DNA from: DATKZH01 sp964475955
GTDB taxonomy: Bacteria; Planctomycetota; Planctomycetia; Pirellulales; Thermoguttaceae
Length of the DNA stretch: 9,360 nucleotides
Assembly: GCA_964475955.1 (NCBI GenBank)
Contig: CAYYZY010000265.1
Span: 1-9,360 of the forward strand
Direction of reading: 5' to 3'
Part shown: piece after piece, positions 6,433 through 9,360 of the stretch
Position numbering within the stretch: position 1 is the stretch's first letter
Layout: each line of letters begins with the position of its first letter
Program-made: the position numbers and the translations under genes
The notes under the pieces: generated by a model
What the model was told of the DNA's origin: nothing
The model's input: the letters and a program-made list of their open reading frames with translations, nothing else
Databases searched by the model: none

Positions 6433-6471
6433 GCCGGCTCATTAGCGACTGTCGCAATAGCCCGTTTTTTT
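6431..6471 (+). terminator. Possible intrinsic terminator at the IS3 break point
   Basis: GCGA (6445-6448) pairs with TCGC (6452-6455), and ATT (6441-6443) with AAT (6456-6458) across a bulged A. GGGC (6431-6434) can pair with GCCC (6460-6463). A T7 run follows at 6465-6471. The stem is interrupted, but the hairpin plus T-run fits a rho-independent terminator on the plus strand. It starts where IS3 homology ends. Confidence 0.35.
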
Positions 6472-6702
6472 CCCATGCTCGGACTAACGTTCATACCCCA
6501 GTATTGCAGCCGCTGGGTGTTGGGCTTGTCTGCCGCCATGTGAAGACCGGAAACGGGACCCGTACGAGCGCCGCCCGAAGGCATGAACTTCCCCCGGTGG
6601 AAGGCTGGTCTGCCGTCGCTGACGGCGACCCTCGCGCGGTCCGACTCACCGAACACGCTCGTGCCGCCGTCCGCAAGTAGCGTCGGCGGCGCACGCCGCT
6701 GT

Positions 6703-6789
6703 GCTTGCCGAGATGCAGTTTCCTGCGTCGACCTCCGCGCGCAAGCGGAATGCGCTTCGTGCACGCCGTCGCCGCCCAGCCGCAGGAAA
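6703..6789. ncRNA. Structured element, copy B (candidate ncRNA or palindromic repeat)
   Basis: The four blocks of element A recur in order: GCTTGC (6703-6708), TTTCCTGCG (6719-6727), CCGCGCGCAAGC (6735-6746) and GCTTCGTGC (6754-6762). The last two again lie seven bases apart. Here the loop is closed by AAGCG/CGCTT instead of AAGCC/GGCTT, a compensatory change that keeps the pair. The outer stem is longer than in A: TTTCCTGCG pairs perfectly with CGCAGGAAA (6781-6789). Sequence between the blocks is not conserved. Just upstream lies another hairpin (GCGGC-GCAC-GCCGC, 6686-6699). Strand and function are unknown. Confidence 0.4.
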
Positions 6790-6990
6790 TCAAGGAATGG
6801 CCAGGACCCTTCGGCCAAGTTGACCGGGCGCCCGCTTCCGGCCTGGATCCCCCCTTGGGACGCATCTGTCGCCATGCCCCGGAGGGGGGCGTCTGCGTCC
6901 CTTCGGCGGAGCCCACACCGCCGTCTGGCTTGTGAACGGCAGACGCCAGCCCGAAAAGTCCGGCACACGGCGGAAGTGCCCGTCCGGAGG

Positions 6991-7077
6991 CCGAAATGTA
7001 AGAAATGGCACTCCAGCAAGGCGCGGAAGCAAAAGCTCACTCTCGAAACGTAGACCCCGCCGTTTTTACATTTCCGG
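6991..7077. repeat. Near-perfect inverted repeat around 58 bases
   Basis: CCGAAATGTAAGAA (6991-7004) matches the reverse complement of 7063-7077 (CCGGAAATGTAAAAA) with one gap and one mismatch. The arms flank a 58-base interior. The arms are AT-richer than the surrounding DNA. It could be the ends of a small non-autonomous element or a transcript hairpin. No flanking target duplication is obvious. Confidence 0.4.
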
Positions 7078-7177
7078 CTGCTGCGCGGCCCCTCCTCTTC
7101 ACTCTCGGCCCCACGGCGGCCCGCCGGTTGGTGCACGACGGTGCACAGCAGGCGTCCTGTCTTGAGCCGCCGCGCCA

Positions 7178-7471
7178 GTGGGGGGCGCCGCCAGCGGCGT
7201 CGGATTTGCCCGAGTGGTCGCAGGGGCCCTCATCGACGAGCTGAACAGCCGCGTTGGCTCCGGAGGCGGGCTGACTCGCCAGGGGGCCCTGGACTCAATC
7301 GCCCTGATGAGCCGGAAACGGGAGGTGCTCAGGAAGGTTGAGTTGCTGATGGAGACAGGGGAGGCGGGGTTGGTCGAGGGGATCGTTGAGATTCTCTGCC
7401 GGAAGGCGGCTGCCGGTGACGGCGGCCGGACCCTTGGCATCGCCGACGCACGTCCATCGCAACGGCCTTGA
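7178..7471 (+). CDS. Orphan ORF, possibly a C-terminal gene fragment
   Basis: The frame opens after TGA 7163-7165 and ends at TGA 7469-7471. The only early start is GTG 7178, which has no Shine-Dalgarno. Its product (97 residues) is protein-like in the middle: VVAGALIDELNSRVG (14-28), then SRKREVLRKVELLMETGEAG (45-64) and LVEGIVEILCRKAA (65-78). These predict amphipathic helices. The last 15 residues are low in character. It faces the HAF-repeat gene, which ends at 7611. I do not recognise a family. The lack of a start signal and the debris directly upstream suggest the tail of a gene whose front was lost, but a spurious frame is possible. Confidence 0.35.
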   Translation: MGGAASGVGFARVVAGALIDELNSRVGSGGGLTRQGALDSIALMSRKREVLRKVELLMETGEAGLVEGIVEILCRKAAAGDGGRTLGIADARPSQRP

Positions 7472-7610
7472 TGGGCCAGATCGTCATTGGGCGCGGCTGC
7501 TATACTGCTTCCCGAAGCCGCTGGCTCTCATGAGGTAGGCGACTCTTGCCACTTCAGACCTCCTGGGCCCCGACGTCGGGCCATCGTTCTCCGGAGACCA
7601 GACGATCAGA

Positions 7611-8731
7611 CTACGCCGCGCCCCTCCGCCGCCTCCAGTGCCCCATAAGCCCGATTCCCAGCAACCCGGCCCAAACGGTGACGGTGGCAGGCTCAGGAAC
7701 GACCTTCCACAAGATGGCGTGAGAGCTTCCGCTGCTGGGGTGTGCAGTGCCCACAATGTTGCCGTGATTGTCAATCGCCCACGCTTGAGAGCTGATAAAC
7801 TCGCTCGGAAGGCACTCGTGCAAGTCAACTGCGCTACTGGCGGTACCGGTCCACAGCAAGGCATGCGCGCGGCCGTCCAATGATGCGAGGCCGACGCCGA
7901 CTTGCTGGGTCCCATTTGTGTCGAGCGCCTTGGACCGCTGGTACTCCGGAGGATTCAGGTCGACGTAGTTGGCACCATCGCCGCCCCATAGGAGCGCATG
8001 CCAAGTCCCCCCTGTAGCTGGCCCCTCTCCCCAGCCAACTTGTTGCGAGCCGCTGACTCCCCCGGCGATGGACCAGTCGAAGCCGTCAGGGTTCAGATCC
8101 ACGTAGCTCTCCGCGCTACCACTCCACAGGAGCGCATGGGCGCCGCCCATCGGGAGAGTATCCCCGTAGCCGACCTAATGCGTGCCATCCGTGCTTAGCG
8201 CTTGCGAGTCGTAAAAGCCGCTCGGGGCCAAGTCGACAAAGCTACTGGCCGTGCCGTTCCAGAGCAGCGCATGGGCGTAGCTGTCCCGCGTGGCGTGCCC
8301 AAAGCCAACTTGCTGACTCCCGCTCGTGTCTAAGGCTTTCGACCGGTGGTACCCACTCGGGTTCAGGTCAATGTAGCCCGTCGCGCTGCCGTTCCAAAGC
8401 AGCGCGTGCCATTTCTCTCCCGTACTTACGTCCTCTCCCCAGCCAACCTGCTGCGACCCGCTGATTGCCCCAGCTATAACCAATCGAAGCCGCTCGGGTT
8501 GAGGTCGACGTAACCTTCGGCGCTCCCCGCCCAAAGCAGCGCGTGGGCACCTCCAGTAGACAGGGTGTCGCCATAGCCCACCTGGTGCGCCCCGTCTGTG
8601 CCCATCGCTTCCGAGGCGTAGTAGCCAGGGACGGTAAGGTCAATCGCTTGGTATTGCGCCCCGACCGCGTTTCCGAGACCGGACAATACGGCTGTTGCCA
8701 CCCAGAGCAGGGCCCAACTCTTGCCAGTCAT
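7611..8731 (-). pseudogene. HAF-repeat PEP-CTERM protein, interrupted twice
   Basis: Start ATG 8731-8729 has GGGAGGG (minus strand) eight bases upstream. A further 26 in-frame codons above it lack such a site. Residues 1-25 are a signal peptide ending NAVGA. Seven repeats of about 45 residues follow (8641-7704), each with a core like QQVGWGE...HALLWNGSA..Y-DLNPSG, resembling the HAF extracellular repeat family. The C-terminus is a PEP-CTERM sorting tag: VPEPAT, a hydrophobic helix (VWAGLLGIGLMG) and RRRR, ending at TAG 7613-7611. Exosortase would remove the tag at the cell surface. Two lesions break the frame. One base is missing near 8477-8479, after the Trp of DLNPSGFDW in repeat 2. TAG at 8177-8175 replaces the CAG (Gln) found at the same place in repeat 1. 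Restored length is about 373 residues. Either decay or assembly error is possible. Confidence 0.8.
7704..8641 (-). repeat. Seven HAF-type repeats built from a duplicated three-repeat block
   Basis: Repeat 1 resembles 4, repeat 2 resembles 5, and repeat 3 resembles 6, with type markers GYGDTL, FDW-IAG and RSKALDT. The Asp codon opening repeats 1, 4 and 7 starts at 8641, 8234 and 7826, giving periods of 407 and 408 bases. The second equals 136 codons exactly. The first is one short because of the missing base. Repeat 7 is divergent (DLHECLP, HAILWK) and leads into the sorting tag. Confidence 0.75.
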
Positions 8732-9023
8732 CGTCTTGCCCTCCCATGTTTCGCCCCCCGTCGAGGTGCCTCTGTCCTCGTTTCGCCTCACCGCGTACGA
8801 AGCCCCCACGCCATGTCAATGCGCAGGGCCAACCTTGTCGTCTTCGGCCCGCACGCCTAGGCTGGAGCGGGCCCATGGACACCTTGCGGTAGAAGTTCCC
8901 ATTAGCGAGTCCAAGCCCCGTCATGGCGCACTACTCTCTTCTCACGTCGGCAGCAGTGCTCATCAAGTATGTCCTTTCAAAATCGTCGAGGACTATCTCG
9001 CGTGGTGTCGGGTTGGAGCCCAG
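8732..9023. other. Intergenic region between two minus-strand genes
   Basis: About 290 bases separate the stop of the right-edge gene (9026-9024) from the HAF-repeat start (8731). On the minus strand AAAGGA (8977-8972) precedes ATG 8963 by eight bases. That frame stops after ten codons (MSTAADVRRE, TAG 8933-8931) and reopens in frame at ATG 8924. No promoter or intrinsic terminator is clear. Confidence 0.4.
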
Positions 9024-9360
9024 CTATTTTAATGGTACATATCCAAGGCACACATTGTCCAGAGACATAGCTTGACGCACCGCAACCACGAATGCAACAT
9101 CCTGCTCGACACCCGCCACTTTCGGTGACAGCAAGGCGCGCAGGAACCGCGCAACATTCTCGCTTCTAGGCAATCCACCGGGGCTCGCCTCGTGAAGAGC
9201 GTCCGCCATATTGCCAGCGAGTTCCCGCAGAAAGGGCTCTCGTTTCTTGACGCGTTCGGCTACCTTTTGTTGCCGCTCCCGTGCTTCTCGCTCACGCTCC
9301 CGGTCTCGGTAACCGTTCACGGAATCCGGAATTGATCTTGGAGGATCGGGGCGGTTTCGG
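9024..9360 (-). CDS. C-terminal part of an unidentified charged protein, cut by the window edge
   Basis: A minus-strand frame is open from the window edge to TAG 9026-9024, giving about 111 codons. GTG 9320-9318 could be a start, but no Shine-Dalgarno precedes it and the frame continues upstream without a stop (RNRPDPPRSIPDS). The true start is therefore probably outside the window. The visible part begins with a strongly charged helix, probably coiled coil (YRDREREREARERQQKVAER, then VKKREPFLREL). It continues NMADALHEASPGGLPRSENV, and ends with a mixed segment VAFVVAVRQAMSLDNVCLGY. No known domain is recognised. It shares its strand with the HAF-repeat gene, but a gap of about 290 bases argues against one operon. 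Confidence 0.45.
   Translation of the reverse strand, partial: RNRPDPPRSIPDSVNGYRDREREREARERQQKVAERVKKREPFLRELAGNMADALHEASPGGLPRSENVARFLRALLSPKVAGVEQDVAFVVAVRQAMSLDNVCLGYVPLK

Larger units (their letters stand above)
6433..7177. other. Gene-poor spacer after the IS3 remnant
   Basis: No convincing gene is present. The longest open frame runs on the minus strand from 7136 to 6417. Its last third (from about 6680 down) reads somewhat protein-like (GGARTGPVSGLHMAADKPNT), but it has no start signal, no recognised family and overlaps other open frames. Identifiable contents are the terminator-like hairpin, hairpin element B (6703-6789), a 13-of-15 inverted repeat (6991-7077) and a GTGCAC-GACG-GTGCAC hairpin (7131-7146). 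Confidence 0.5.

Noticed and set aside
6417..7136. 239-codon minus-strand open frame after the IS3 remnant
   Set aside because: Part of its C-terminal third looks protein-like, but the frame crosses element B and an inverted repeat, lacks a Shine-Dalgarno and runs into orfB DNA. Kept only as a comment on the spacer.
7493..7521. GCGGCT/AGCCGC hairpin between the convergent ORF and HAF gene as a terminator
   Set aside because: Six-base stem with a 17-base loop and no T-run on either strand; too weak to call.

Overview
The window looks like a GC-rich planctomycete chromosome segment, probably Pirellulales-like. This is inferred from gene content, not from any marker gene. The supporting signs are a PEP-CTERM protein with HAF-type repeats, a Tat-targeted enzyme-like protein, a secreted pectate-lyase-like beta-helix protein, and a small secreted protein resembling an unnamed planctomycete family. 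IS1380 and IS3 remnants and long gene-poor, GC-rich spacers fit the same picture. No rRNA, tRNA or CRISPR array is visible.

Layout. At the left edge (1-74, minus) a gene start with a near-perfect Shine-Dalgarno runs out of the window. It is divergent from an intact, exported pectate-lyase-family protein (464-1690, plus). A gene-free spacer (1691-3064) follows. It holds a dense cluster of G-runs, a hairpin-rich element (copy A, 2566-2663) and a short decayed coding tail that ends at 2921. A secreted protein gene (3065-3818) is broken by one frameshift. Next comes an intact 491-residue Tat-signal protein with an L-fucose/L-arabinose-isomerase-like C-terminal half (4000-5475).

From 5599 to about 7170 the window is mobile-element debris. 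It contains the 5' end of an IS1380 transposase and the left end of an IS3 element with intact orfA, an A6G slip site and a quickly truncated orfB. A spacer then carries a second copy (B, 6703-6789) of the hairpin element and a near-perfect inverted repeat. An orphan ORF (7178-7471) follows. A minus-strand HAF-repeat/PEP-CTERM gene (7611-8731) is next, made of a duplicated block of three repeats and carrying one missing base and one amber codon. The right edge holds the C-terminal part of a charged minus-strand protein (9024-9360).

How the genes relate. No multi-gene operon is evident. The pectate-lyase-like protein and the isomerase-like protein share a loose theme of exported carbohydrate handling, but they are separated and nothing ties their functions together. 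Three host genes or remnants and orfB carry frame lesions. The stretch is therefore either a decaying, insertion-prone region or an assembly with residual indels. The most novel item is the pair of hairpin elements (A and B), which share four ordered sequence blocks and one compensatory base-pair change.
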